Source: an uncultured Pseudobdellovibrionaceae bacterium (GTDB lineage: Bacteria > Bdellovibrionota > Bdellovibrionia > Bdellovibrionales > Bdellovibrionaceae). From it: a DNA stretch of 26,222 nucleotides. Location of the stretch: contig CALCCV010000102.1 of NCBI GenBank assembly GCA_937900305.1, forward strand, positions 1 to 26,222. Reading direction: 5' to 3'. Each line of letters opens with the position of its first letter. The stretch's first letter is position 1. Made by a program: the position numbers and the translations under genes. Positions 1 through 7,658 of this stretch are shown piece by piece. Below the pieces are notes generated by a model. That model was given only the letters and a program-made list of their open reading frames with translations, searched no databases and had not been told where the DNA came from.

Positions 1-26
1 TTCCCTACACGACGCTCTTCCGATCT
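1..26 (+). other. Illumina sequencing adapter remnant
   Basis: The first 26 bases are identical to the 3' end of the Illumina universal (TruSeq read 1) adapter, starting TTCCCTACACGACG and ending CTTCCGATCT. This is library-construction sequence left on the contig end and not genomic DNA. The open frame of the next gene becomes meaningful directly after it. Any annotation touching bases 1-26 should be discarded. Confidence 0.97.
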
Positions 27-499
27 GTGCTGAAAAAACCAAAGGTATTGTTGAAGGATGGGTGAAGAATCTCGCGAAAGATGTCTATCCTGACGATACA
101 CAATTGCTCGAGGCAATTGATGCCGGCGTTTGCGAAATCGGAATTGCAAACACCTACTATTACGGGCGCTTACTAGAGAAAAAGCCAAATCTAAACGTCG
201 GGCTTTTTTGGCCAAATCAAGCTAGTAAAGGTGTTCACGTCAACGTCTCTGGTGCCGGAATTGTCAAACACAGCAAAAATGAAAAACTGGCGCTGGCGTT
301 TTTGGAATGGTTAACAACTCCAGGAGCCCAGGGAATGTTTGCCAATCTCAACTTCGAATATCCAGCCAACGCCAGCGTCCCTGCTGATAAAATTGTCACG
401 AGCTGGGGAACTTTTAAACCCAACCTCATTAACGTTAGCAAAGCAGGTGAACTTCAAGAGAGCGCCATTCGCTTGATGGACCAAGTTGGCTACAAGTGA
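27..499 (+). CDS. fbpA: Fe(III) ABC transporter substrate-binding protein, C-terminal part
   Basis: This is the 3' portion of a gene whose start lies beyond the contig end. The frame is open from about base 29 and the GTG at 62 is an internal valine codon, so it should not be taken as a start. The product would be a periplasmic binding protein that delivers ferric iron to the permease. It contains consecutive tyrosines in ANTYYYGRL, which match the iron-ligating tyrosine pair of the FbpA/IdiA/FutA family. The C-terminal part (GAGIVKHSKN, ALAFLEWLTTPGAQ) is typical of this clan. The stop at 497-499 lies inside the permease gene, so the genes are translationally coupled. Iron as substrate is inferred from the tyrosines and the neighbours; thiamine or phosphonate binding are less likely relatives. 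Confidence 0.88.
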
Positions 500-2057
500 C
501 CTAAAGCTTCGGGGACTCGGGAGCCGCTCCTGGCTCTGGTCCCTTCTGCTTCTGAATCTCCTTCCGATTGTCAGCTGGCTAATGATGGACCGAGATCCTG
601 TAAAAGCTTCGGTTCGTCAGCATTTTTGGGAGTGGCTGTTTTGGCCAGCCCTCCTGAATACGCTTGTTGTTCTTTTCGGAACATTATTTTTTGCAAACCT
701 GCTTGGGTGGCTTCTAGCGTATTTCTCTTCTACGAGTTCTCCTCGGCAACAAAGGTGGATTCGCTCTTGGATCTACTTGCCGTTAGCATTGCCTGGTTAT
801 GTGATAGCAACCTCCTATCTAACGCTTTTTGCTTCGCACTCTTCCCTTGGTCTTAGTCTAGCGAGTTGGGGACTGGGTTTGGATTTTAAAGGACTTTGGT
901 CTGTCATCTTTTGTCTAAGTTTGAGTTTATTTCCTTATGCATTTTTTGAATATCAAGAGGCGCTGGAAACACAATCGCGAAGAGCCTCCGAGGTCATTTC
1001 AGTTTTCCAAATTTCGCGTTGGCCGGCACTTCGTTGGATCTGGTGGAAGGGGTTGTGGCCCTGGATGTTGCAAGCGAGTTGGTACATAGGTCTTGAAGTT
1101 CTCGCTGACTTCGCGGTTTTTTCGTTATTGAACGTCGATTCTCTCGTAACAATTTTGTTCAAAGTTTGGTTTCAACTTTTTGATCGAAGCCTCGCGATCT
1201 CCTTTGCAACAGTTCTTTTTGTCAGCGTTTCGCTGGTCTTTTTGACCGTGGAATGGTCGCGATGGCGCAGAGTTTTTTCTGCACTCGGCTACGCGGTTGC
1301 GAGGCCGGCGGTCAGCTCGCCTCGATTTCAAGTTCTGACCATGGCGTTTTCAGTGATCCTATTGCTATTGATCGTGGTCATCCCCATCAGTGCTCTGCTC
1401 AATTCGCTGATGTCCTCGAATACCTTAGAAGCTCTGACGTGGACGACGCTTTGGAACGAGGCGGGGTTGCCATTAGTTGGGACTATGGTTCTCGGCGCCG
1501 GAACTGCGAGCGTGTTACTGATCGCCGGGGTAGTGACGGCGCAAATTCTTCGACAACAAAAAGTCCATTCGAGGCAATTATTTAAGGCCACGCTATCTCT
1601 GGGCTATAATTTATCGGGCGCAATCATCGCCATCTTAACGTATCCTTTGGCAGTGCATATTGGCCTGACTAACCACTGGATTCCGTTGACCTTGGCATTA
1701 ATGTTTCGTTACTTCGGCGTTTCCTTTCGCGCCTTTGCCACGAGTCTGGAACGTTTGACCCAATCTCAGATGGAAGTTTTGGTGAGTTTCCGGGTTCCCA
1801 TAGCCAAGCGGATTCGGTTGGTATTGTGGCCCTACTTTCGAGTTTCGGCAGGCGCAGTTTTTTTGCTCACGTTTTTCGATGTAATCAAAGAACTTCCGAT
1901 TACTCTTATGTATCGGCCGATCGGAAGCTCTTTTCTCTCAACGAAAGTTTTCGAATACACGCAAGAGGGACAGTACGCGCAAGCCGCGCTACCAGCTTTG
2001 CTCATGGCGGGACTGGGTCTCGCAGTAATGACGGGGGTTTTGCGTGCTCAAAGTTGA
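486..2057 (+). CDS. fbpB: Fe(III) ABC transporter permease, two fused membrane domains
   Basis: The 523-residue inner-membrane protein has about 12 hydrophobic segments arranged as two homologous halves, as in FbpB/SfuB permeases (usually 500-560 residues). Each half carries an EAA-type loop that docks the ATPase: one around the EYQEALE...RASEV stretch in the first half and one around SLERLTQSQMEVL in the second. The proposed start is TTG at 486, inside the end of the binding-protein gene (14-nt overlap). There is no strong ribosome-binding site, so coupling is likely. The next in-frame Met pair lies near residue 33 and would cut into the first membrane segment. The 3' end overlaps the ATPase gene by 14 nt. 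The role is passage of ferric iron from the binding protein across the inner membrane. Confidence 0.9.
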   Translation: MATSDLKLRGLGSRSWLWSLLLLNLLPIVSWLMMDRDPVKASVRQHFWEWLFWPALLNTLVVLFGTLFFANLLGWLLAYFSSTSSPRQQRWIRSWIYLPLALPGYVIATSYLTLFASHSSLGLSLASWGLGLDFKGLWSVIFCLSLSLFPYAFFEYQEALETQSRRASEVISVFQISRWPALRWIWWKGLWPWMLQASWYIGLEVLADFAVFSLLNVDSLVTILFKVWFQLFDRSLAISFATVLFVSVSLVFLTVEWSRWRRVFSALGYAVARPAVSSPRFQVLTMAFSVILLLLIVVIPISALLNSLMSSNTLEALTWTTLWNEAGLPLVGTMVLGAGTASVLLIAGVVTAQILRQQKVHSRQLFKATLSLGYNLSGAIIAILTYPLAVHIGLTNHWIPLTLALMFRYFGVSFRAFATSLERLTQSQMEVLVSFRVPIAKRIRLVLWPYFRVSAGAVFLLTFFDVIKELPITLMYRPIGSSFLSTKVFEYTQEGQYAQAALPALLMAGLGLAVMTGVLRAQS

Positions 2058-3117
2058 AGGCCTGGAATTTTCGTTCGTGCGCGGAACTCCACTTTGGCAG
2101 GAGATAGAATTTTCGCTAGCTCCAGGCGAGGTCGCAACTTTGGTAGGCCCATCTGGAACTGGCAAAACAACTTTACTCCGCTGTCTGGCTGGATTGGAAT
2201 CACCGCAGGCAGGACACGTGCATGTTTCGCCAGGTGCAGGAATCGGTTTTGTTTTTCAAGATCCGTCACTCTTTCCATTTCTATCCGTGCAGCAAAACAT
2301 TGAACTCTCAATGCCTAACCGCCTCAGCAAATCCGAGCGAGCCATTCGCCTTCAGGAACTCCTATCTCTCTTGCATATCGAAACGTTAGCGCAAAGGCTG
2401 CCCAGCGAAATTTCTGGAGGCCAACAACAGCGCGTGGCTCTGGCGAGAGCGCTCGCCTATTCGCCGGAGATTTTATTGATGGATGAACCATTTTCGAATC
2501 TTGATGCATCCCTCCGCCAAGAATTATCGCGAGATCTTATGCGAATTTTTCATCGATTGAAAATTACTGCGCTAATTGTTACTCACGAACTTTCAGAAGC
2601 CTTTGCAATTTCTGATAAAATTGGTGTGATGATCGATGGACGACTTCGCCGCTTCGATACTGTTCTCGCCGTAATTGAAAAGCCGCAAAGCATGGATGTC
2701 GCAAACTATCTGAACCTCGGCCATTGGCTCCAAGTCAGGATGGAAATCGATCTGGCAGATGAGAAAAAAATATTTCGGACTCCAATTGGAGACCTCCAGA
2801 TTCCTCAAGAATTTCCCTCGCCCAAAGGTTCCGGACAACTTCTGGTTCGCCCAGAAAACATTTCTTTTTGCCAGCGAGACGTTTTGAAGTACGAATCTAA
2901 AAAATGTTCGACAGAACCTTACCTAGAATACAAGTTTACAGCCACTCTCAAATCACAGGTTTACACCGGTGGAGGATGGCGTCTCAGCCTGCAAACCGGT
3001 GATTTTCACTGGCCACCCGTATTTTCACCGAATCGAGTTGCAACGCCAGCGGAACTTTGGACCGTTGTCTGGAGTCCTAGACAATTAGAATATTTTCCAC
3101 GTACGTCCCATGCGTGA
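2044..3117 (+). CDS. fbpC: Fe(III) ABC transporter ATP-binding protein
   Basis: This is a 357-residue ABC ATPase that powers the importer from the cytoplasmic side. The Walker A motif GPSGTGKT is near residues 35-42, the Q-loop FVFQD near 69-73, the signature ISGGQQQR at 123-130, Walker B ILLMDEP at 143-149, the D-loop SNLD at 151-154, followed by the switch histidine in IVTHE. A C-terminal extension of about 130 residues resembles the TOBE-like regulatory domain of FbpC/PotA-type ATPases, and the total length fits that family. The start is GTG at 2044, preceded by a G-rich stretch (GGGGG) and overlapping the permease stop by 14 nt. The assignment as the iron ATPase rests on the operon. A convergent gene remnant overlaps its last 41 bases. 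Confidence 0.92.
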   Translation: MLKVEGLEFSFVRGTPLWQEIEFSLAPGEVATLVGPSGTGKTTLLRCLAGLESPQAGHVHVSPGAGIGFVFQDPSLFPFLSVQQNIELSMPNRLSKSERAIRLQELLSLLHIETLAQRLPSEISGGQQQRVALARALAYSPEILLMDEPFSNLDASLRQELSRDLMRIFHRLKITALIVTHELSEAFAISDKIGVMIDGRLRRFDTVLAVIEKPQSMDVANYLNLGHWLQVRMEIDLADEKKIFRTPIGDLQIPQEFPSPKGSGQLLVRPENISFCQRDVLKYESKKCSTEPYLEYKFTATLKSQVYTGGGWRLSLQTGDFHWPPVFSPNRVATPAELWTVVWSPRQLEYFPRTSHA

Positions 3118-3406
3118 CGTTCGCCAATTCAAGCGGTACGAGCGCGGTTCCAGTTCTTCGTACACTCATGTCAGTTAAAGAAATCTTCAAAAACACCCTC
3201 TCGCTCGGGCGAGCTTGCGCTTGAGAAACTTCTTTAAAATTATTGGCATAGGGGTTTGCAAGTTCTTCTCGAAATTTGCGGAGTGCCAGCGTACTTCGTT
3301 CGATATCTTCTGGTTTGTTACCCTCACGAATGACAGCTATGAGCTGTCGACTCTAGCAAGGTTTCGACAACTGATAAATCTCGGCCCTGCCGAAAGCAAA
3401 TGGCAT
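3077..3406 (-). pseudogene. Conserved-looking gene broken by an in-frame amber codon
   Basis: Reading leftward from ATG at 3406 gives MPFAFGRAEIYQLSKPC, then a TAG codon at 3355-3353. The same frame then stays open for about 90 codons to a TAG at 3079-3077. The downstream part reads like genuine protein, including REGNKPEDIERSTLALRK, REELANPYANNFKEVSQ, ERVFLKISLTDMSVRRTG and ALVPLELANVTHGTYVE. It has no ATG, GTG or TTG before its second half, so a normal start exists only before the amber codon. It is convergent to the ATPase gene and overlaps its last 41 bases. I do not recognise the family. It could be a pseudogene, a sequencing error at the TAG, or a chance open frame; the composition favours a real or recently lost gene. 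TAG is a normal stop elsewhere in the window (ends at 5275 and 7280). Confidence 0.5.
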
Positions 3407-3655
3407 CGTGCAAAGGGTGTCGCGAGGAAGCGAGAAGCTGTCACTCCATCGGGCGTCATTTTATCTCATTGGATCGAACACCCACGTCGATTCTTCATCC
3501 TAAGAATCGATTCCGAAAACTAAGACAGATTTCGCTCAAATCAAAATTCACGGCTGTAGAGCTCGCAAAAGCGTGTCTCCATTCTTGCAATGGTTAGGCG
3601 CGGGCTGTGGGAGTTGTTTCCGGCAGTTTCAGAATTTACCGTAAAGGGGAAAAAA
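3118..3655. other. Intergenic stretch: gene remnant plus upstream region of the five-gene operon
   Basis: Bases 3118-3406 hold most of the amber-interrupted leftward gene remnant. Bases 3407-3655 have no convincing gene. They contain a perfect 9-bp inverted repeat (3487-3510) and presumably the promoter of the rightward operon that starts at 3656, although I see no clear -35/-10 pair. No poly-T terminator follows the ATPase gene. A purine-rich AAAGGGGAAAAAA just before 3656 serves as the ribosome-binding site. Confidence 0.55.
3487..3510. repeat. Perfect 9-bp inverted repeat, possible operator or hairpin
   Basis: TCGATTCTT (3487-3495) and AAGAATCGA (3502-3510) are exact reverse complements separated by six bases (CATCCT). 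There is no T-run after it on either strand, so it is not an obvious rho-independent terminator. It sits about 145 bases before the first gene of the exported-protein operon, where a dimeric regulator could bind. Confidence 0.5.
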
Positions 3656-5275
3656 ATGAACAAGAGTCTCTTAAAACTACTGGGTACCAGTTTGCTCAGC
3701 ACGTGCATGCTCACCTCTGGGCAAGCATTTGCTGAGCCTACTTTATATCCAACTGATATCACCGTGCTGTCTTCTGTAAAGAATGACACAAACTCAAACC
3801 TTTTAGCGGATGCAGCTGACCCCAAAACAGTATGGGTTATGCCCCCGAACACGGCCAGTGCGGCAGTCTCCGGACTTCATTCAAAAACAGCAAATATGGG
3901 ATTTTGTGCGGAAATGCGAGATCTAAAAGATTACTCCCGCGAGCTCTCGGCAGAGATCAAAGATTTAATGAAAAAAAGAATCGCAAAACAAGAAGAGCTC
4001 TCAGGTTTGCTAAAACGAGCAGACTCCCTTCGCGAAGAAGCAGAGAAGTTTGCAGCTGAACGAAACCTTTCAGAACTGGCAGAACTCGATGTCCGAATTT
4101 CTTCGGCAGAATCAAGGCTCTCTGATCTCTACACGGCATCAGACTCCTGTACTGAAAATTGTGATCTGATTTCTCAAGAGATTGAAACCGTCATCAAAGC
4201 TAAGTCTGAAATGATGATCATGCGAAACGAAATGGTTCGCGATAACACCCAAGACCAGAAGGATTATAATAAGAAGAAAAAAGTAGCGGACGCGGCCCTC
4301 AAGGCTTATCAAAATCAAAAGAACGTTTATATGGAGCTGGTGCAAGAGCTCACCGTGGTGCAAACGACGTTTCGTGACACGTTCCAGAGTTTTGGAAAAA
4401 TGGAAGGTGCCAGAGCCGGTATCATTTATAAAAGCAACTGGGATGAAAACGTTCAGAAGCTTCGAAGTGAAAATCCTGGCTTTAACTTTTCTAAAACCGC
4501 CACGAAAAATGCGCAGTTAATGACCGAACTTGCTGGCGTCGGTGACATTGACCCTCAAGGAGCGGTCAAATCGATTGCAGTTGGCGGCGAGATGAAAAAT
4601 GGCGCTGTTTTGTATCCAGCGTATCCCGAAAGCTTATCTTCGAACGTTGTTCTTTCTTTGATCGGCGCGTGTCCGATGGAGCATCCTGAATATTTTGACC
4701 TGACTGAGAGTGAAGTAACAGACATGCAGTATGGCGTGATCATTACTTATGAATACGACACTGTTTTTACTGCCAGTGCCACTGCGACTTACAACATGTA
4801 CAAAATGTATCAGAAGATCGTGACCGGCGGATCAAGCGGCGGATTTTTTAGTTCACGATCTTGGACTAACACAGAGGAGAAAAACTTCTTTGAAGATTCG
4901 TTCATCGTTTCGTGGAACGATCCGGAGAACACCATTCCACAAGAAGAAAAAGACATTCGAGAGCAGGAAATGCGACGTGCGGTTTTGTTTAGACTTGCCA
5001 ACCTTGCGATCCCACTGACTCCGAACCGTGCTGAGATCGTGCAAGCAGCACAACCTGGAGCTCACGGTGCGGTTGTCATTAGTGACTCTTTGATGAAAGT
5101 GTGTCCGACGAGCATCTACTGTGTTGGAGCCGCTGCCGTATTCAATGTTCTAGATGCAATTTTTGGATCTAGCTCAACGTCTGCAAGCTACACCAGCATC
5201 ACCGACACTCAGATCACTGAAGATTATAGAAACACTCAAAAAATCACTAAGTCATGGATTACAAGCTACTTGTAG
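3656..5275 (+). CDS. Secreted coiled-coil protein of unknown function
   Basis: The 539-residue protein begins with a signal peptide (residues 1-26, ending SGQAFA before EPTLY), so it is exported. The start ATG at 3656 is chosen over an upstream in-frame codon at 3590 because it follows AAGGGGAAAAAA and begins the signal sequence. Residues of roughly 85-240 are rich in E, K and L with heptad character, including KDLMKKRIAKQEELSGLL, pointing to a long coiled coil. The C-terminal half has a Gly/Ser patch (GGSSGGFFSSRS) and a Cys pair in KVCPTSIYCVG. I do not recognise a named domain. It is the first gene of a five-gene operon of exported proteins, with 22 nt to the next gene. A structural or envelope-complex role is inference only. 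Confidence 0.85.
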   Translation: MNKSLLKLLGTSLLSTCMLTSGQAFAEPTLYPTDITVLSSVKNDTNSNLLADAADPKTVWVMPPNTASAAVSGLHSKTANMGFCAEMRDLKDYSRELSAEIKDLMKKRIAKQEELSGLLKRADSLREEAEKFAAERNLSELAELDVRISSAESRLSDLYTASDSCTENCDLISQEIETVIKAKSEMMIMRNEMVRDNTQDQKDYNKKKKVADAALKAYQNQKNVYMELVQELTVVQTTFRDTFQSFGKMEGARAGIIYKSNWDENVQKLRSENPGFNFSKTATKNAQLMTELAGVGDIDPQGAVKSIAVGGEMKNGAVLYPAYPESLSSNVVLSLIGACPMEHPEYFDLTESEVTDMQYGVIITYEYDTVFTASATATYNMYKMYQKIVTGGSSGGFFSSRSWTNTEEKNFFEDSFIVSWNDPENTIPQEEKDIREQEMRRAVLFRLANLAIPLTPNRAEIVQAAQPGAHGAVVISDSLMKVCPTSIYCVGAAAVFNVLDAIFGSSSTSASYTSITDTQITEDYRNTQKITKSWITSYL

Positions 5276-5297
5276 TAGCTAGAACAGGAAAAAGAAA

Positions 5298-6209
5298 ATG
5301 AAGGCGTTATTTTTGTTCTCTCTGATGTTCCCAATGGCTTCGATGGCATCTACAAAAACGGCTCGGACTCAGTACTGGATGACGAAAGCTCCAGAGTCTA
5401 TCTTTCTGCGAATGGTTCCGGAAAGTCAGCATTTAACCGATGTTTGTCTTGAGTACAAAAGTTCGATTGGGTGGAATGACGGTTCGACACCGCTGGGGAA
5501 AGAAGAGATCGAATACCTGAGAATGGATCCCGAAAATCTACAAGAGGACAAATTTAGCGCCAAATTTATTTTTGATGAGGTGACGAGAGGCCCTTCTGTG
5601 GCGGAGGCAGTTCGCCAAGCCAATCTGGAACTTGAATCAGGTCACGGGTTGTTTCCGAACTACAATCAAAAGCTCGCGGAGCTTCAGATGGATTACTTGG
5701 CAAGTTCTGCCATCGATTTTAAGCTCGAGAGCCGTTCTTTGGCTGGCGCAAGTAAGAAACTCGGTTTGTCTCTGCATCCAGTCCAAGTTTTGCGTAGCGG
5801 TTCAAAAGTTTATATTAAAGTGACGGGTAGAGATGCAGCTTGTGACGTATTGAACAGCAAAGCTCACGTCTCATACGAGACACGAGCGCTTGCGAAAATC
5901 GGTTTAGAAGAGCAGCTCAAGATAAAAAGCTTCTATGCAGATTTTCAGGAGCTAGTGAAAGAAGCATTTGCAATGAAGAGAACCGGTCGAGGGAGAGCCG
6001 CGCTGGTCGGATTCAAAGCTTATGACTTATTAAAGAAACATAATGTCTTTGACGACCAAGCTGAATCCTTTACCGAAGGACTCGTGAATGATTTCTTTGA
6101 CAATGAAATGAATCGCACGGCCCTTTGGAAAATGGATAGCAATGGCAACTATTTTTTCGAGATTCCGGGTGCAAAAGAAGTAAATCCTCGAATCATTTTG
6201 GAGATGTAA
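5298..6209 (+). CDS. Secreted protein of unknown function
   Basis: The 303-residue product has an N-terminal signal peptide (MKALFLFSLMFPMASMAS). The start ATG is preceded by AGGAAAAAGAAA. It contains two cysteines (DVCLEY and DAACDVL) that could pair in the periplasm, and an E/K-rich helical middle. The C-terminus ends in hydrophilic sequence, with no membrane segment after the signal peptide. I recognise no domain. It lies 22 nt after the coiled-coil gene and one base before the next, so it is almost certainly co-transcribed. A shared extracytoplasmic complex is likely from context but not shown by sequence. Confidence 0.82.
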   Translation: MKALFLFSLMFPMASMASTKTARTQYWMTKAPESIFLRMVPESQHLTDVCLEYKSSIGWNDGSTPLGKEEIEYLRMDPENLQEDKFSAKFIFDEVTRGPSVAEAVRQANLELESGHGLFPNYNQKLAELQMDYLASSAIDFKLESRSLAGASKKLGLSLHPVQVLRSGSKVYIKVTGRDAACDVLNSKAHVSYETRALAKIGLEEQLKIKSFYADFQELVKEAFAMKRTGRGRAALVGFKAYDLLKKHNVFDDQAESFTEGLVNDFFDNEMNRTALWKMDSNGNYFFEIPGAKEVNPRIILEM

Positions 6210-6210
6210 G

Positions 6211-6645
6211 ATGAAATACATTGGACCTGTCATAATTGCCGTTCTCGTCGCTCTCTCTTCACTTTACCTAAGGACTAGGGAGGAGTTCCCTGAGCGGCCT
6301 GTTGAAGCATCAGAGAGCTCTTCTCTTTCTGTTGCCAAAGCATTGGGATTCGGAGTGGATGATGCTCACAAACCGATTGTAGCTGAACCTAAGGTCGAGG
6401 GCCTCGCCAATTCTTTGAAAGACTGGGAGGTGAGCTTTAGTTCACTTAGTCGTTCGGAACTTGAGGCGCAATTGGTTCAGTCCAAGCAAATCGTTACTGA
6501 AGGGAACTTAATCGCGAGATCCAATGAAGGTTCCCTTTCAGATCGAGAGCGAGATTTGCTGAAAATTGAAATTCGCAAGCAAGGCGTACTGAGTGCAATG
6601 CTGGTCAAACTTAGAATCGCTCGGCTCCATGAGAAATATTTATGA
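6211..6645 (+). CDS. Small membrane-anchored protein of unknown function
   Basis: The 144-residue protein has a single N-terminal hydrophobic segment (residues about 4-20, MKYIGPVIIAVLVALSSLYL) without a clear cleavage site, so it is probably a signal anchor with the remainder in the periplasm. The rest is polar and helical, with heptad-like sequence such as RSELEAQLVQSKQI, a possible short coiled coil that might pair with the first protein of the operon. The start lies one base after the preceding stop, and its own stop overlaps the next start in an ATGA, so translation is coupled on both sides. Function unknown. Confidence 0.8.
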   Translation: MKYIGPVIIAVLVALSSLYLRTREEFPERPVEASESSSLSVAKALGFGVDDAHKPIVAEPKVEGLANSLKDWEVSFSSLSRSELEAQLVQSKQIVTEGNLIARSNEGSLSDRERDLLKIEIRKQGVLSAMLVKLRIARLHEKYL

Positions 6646-7280
6646 AAATGCCAACGGCTTTTATTTGGTGTCTGGTGGCCTTAACTGGCTGCAGGGCACC
6701 TGTGATTCAAGGGAAGTCTATCTTTCTCAGTTCAAGTGAGAAGACAGACATTGGGACAGTCTGCTCGGAGCTTGCAGGAATTGGAAACATTAAAGAGTTG
6801 CGTGAACAGTTTCACCGCGATGTTTTGACTTTAAAAGAACTTGCAGCAGATGGTTCAGAACGTGCATTGCAAATGATTCCGACAACAGCAGAGCGAGTCC
6901 GAATAACCGGTGAGAATATCAAGGCCCTTGTGGATCCTAAATTCACGAGCATTGATCGACCTCAGAGGTTGGCTTGGGATCTGTCATTTCCAGAAATGGG
7001 CTTCGGCGCGGGGGCTGAAAAGTACTGGACCATTTCACATGTAGTCATTGAAAAGATTTTCACTTGGAAGGGCGAAGATCCGGAGCTCGCCGAGTTTTTG
7101 AAATTAGATATTACAAGAAATGGAGTTGACGCGATTTTCGAAAGGCCGGCTTCACCTTTAGAAGTGTGTCAGCTTCAAGAATCGATTCTGTTTTTAGTGA
7201 AAGTGGAGCTGGATCACGCAGGCAGAAAGAGAAATTTCTACTTCAAACTCTTAGCGAAAAATGAGGTGTTGGATGATTAG
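6642..7280 (+). CDS. Lipoprotein of unknown function
   Basis: The 212-residue protein has a lipoprotein signal sequence with lipobox LTGC (MKMPTAFIWCLVALTGC), so it should be lipidated and membrane-attached. After the lipobox it is mixed alpha/beta in character, with three further cysteines or fewer (for example TVCSEL and LEVCQLQ) that could form a disulfide. The start ATG overlaps the preceding stop in an ATGA, and the 3' end overlaps the next gene by 8 nt. No domain is recognised. It is the fourth gene of the exported-protein operon. Confidence 0.82.
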   Translation: MKMPTAFIWCLVALTGCRAPVIQGKSIFLSSSEKTDIGTVCSELAGIGNIKELREQFHRDVLTLKELAADGSERALQMIPTTAERVRITGENIKALVDPKFTSIDRPQRLAWDLSFPEMGFGAGAEKYWTISHVVIEKIFTWKGEDPELAEFLKLDITRNGVDAIFERPASPLEVCQLQESILFLVKVELDHAGRKRNFYFKLLAKNEVLDD

Positions 7281-7521
7281 GTTTTTATTGGGATTGGCGG
7301 CTATTTTTGCTATCACCGCATGCACTGGCGGTGGTGGTGGATCGCGCGGGCCAGATAGGCCGGCCGGGGATCACGAAAATGAAGAGACAGGCGCTACAGC
7401 GGGACCTTGTGGCGCTGATCTCAATATAAACACGCCTAGCGAACTAGCGAGGAGGACCCTAAGCCTCAGAAGAACGTGTGGGTTGAGTGTTGAGGAAATG
7501 ATCGCGTTGTTGCCGCCCTGA
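7273..7521 (+). CDS. Small lipoprotein with glycine-rich linker
   Basis: The start at ATG 7273 is preferred over ATG 7261 because GAGGTG (7263-7268) stands four bases upstream and the 82-residue product then begins directly with a lipoprotein signal (MIRFLLGLAAIFAITAC, lipobox ITAC). A run of five glycines follows the lipidated cysteine, then a charged, probably disordered region and a C-terminal helical part with two cysteines (AGPCGADL and RRTCGLSVEEM). It overlaps the preceding lipoprotein gene by 8 nt and is the last gene of the operon. The function is unknown; its size and linker suit an accessory lipoprotein. Confidence 0.78.
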   Translation: MIRFLLGLAAIFAITACTGGGGGSRGPDRPAGDHENEETGATAGPCGADLNINTPSELARRTLSLRRTCGLSVEEMIALLPP

Positions 7522-7544
7522 TTTTACGGGCATAGATAAGATGT

Positions 7545-7570
7545 GTTTTTTTATGGAAACAGGAAAAAAC
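7545..7570. terminator. Weak A/T-only hairpin between convergent genes
   Basis: GTTTTTT from 7545 and AAAAAAC (7564-7570) can pair around a 12-base loop. It lies between the convergent ends of the exported-protein operon (7521) and the delta-60 lipoprotein gene (7659), where a bidirectional terminator is expected. The stem has only one G-C pair, so it is a weak candidate. The 137-base gap otherwise shows nothing. Confidence 0.25.
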
Positions 7571-7658
7571 CAATCCTCTAACCTTATCTCCTGAGTAACT
7601 TTTTCTTTTTCCGCTACAGGTAGATGCAGGTTAAAGCTGTCGATGCTGCCGAGTGTGG

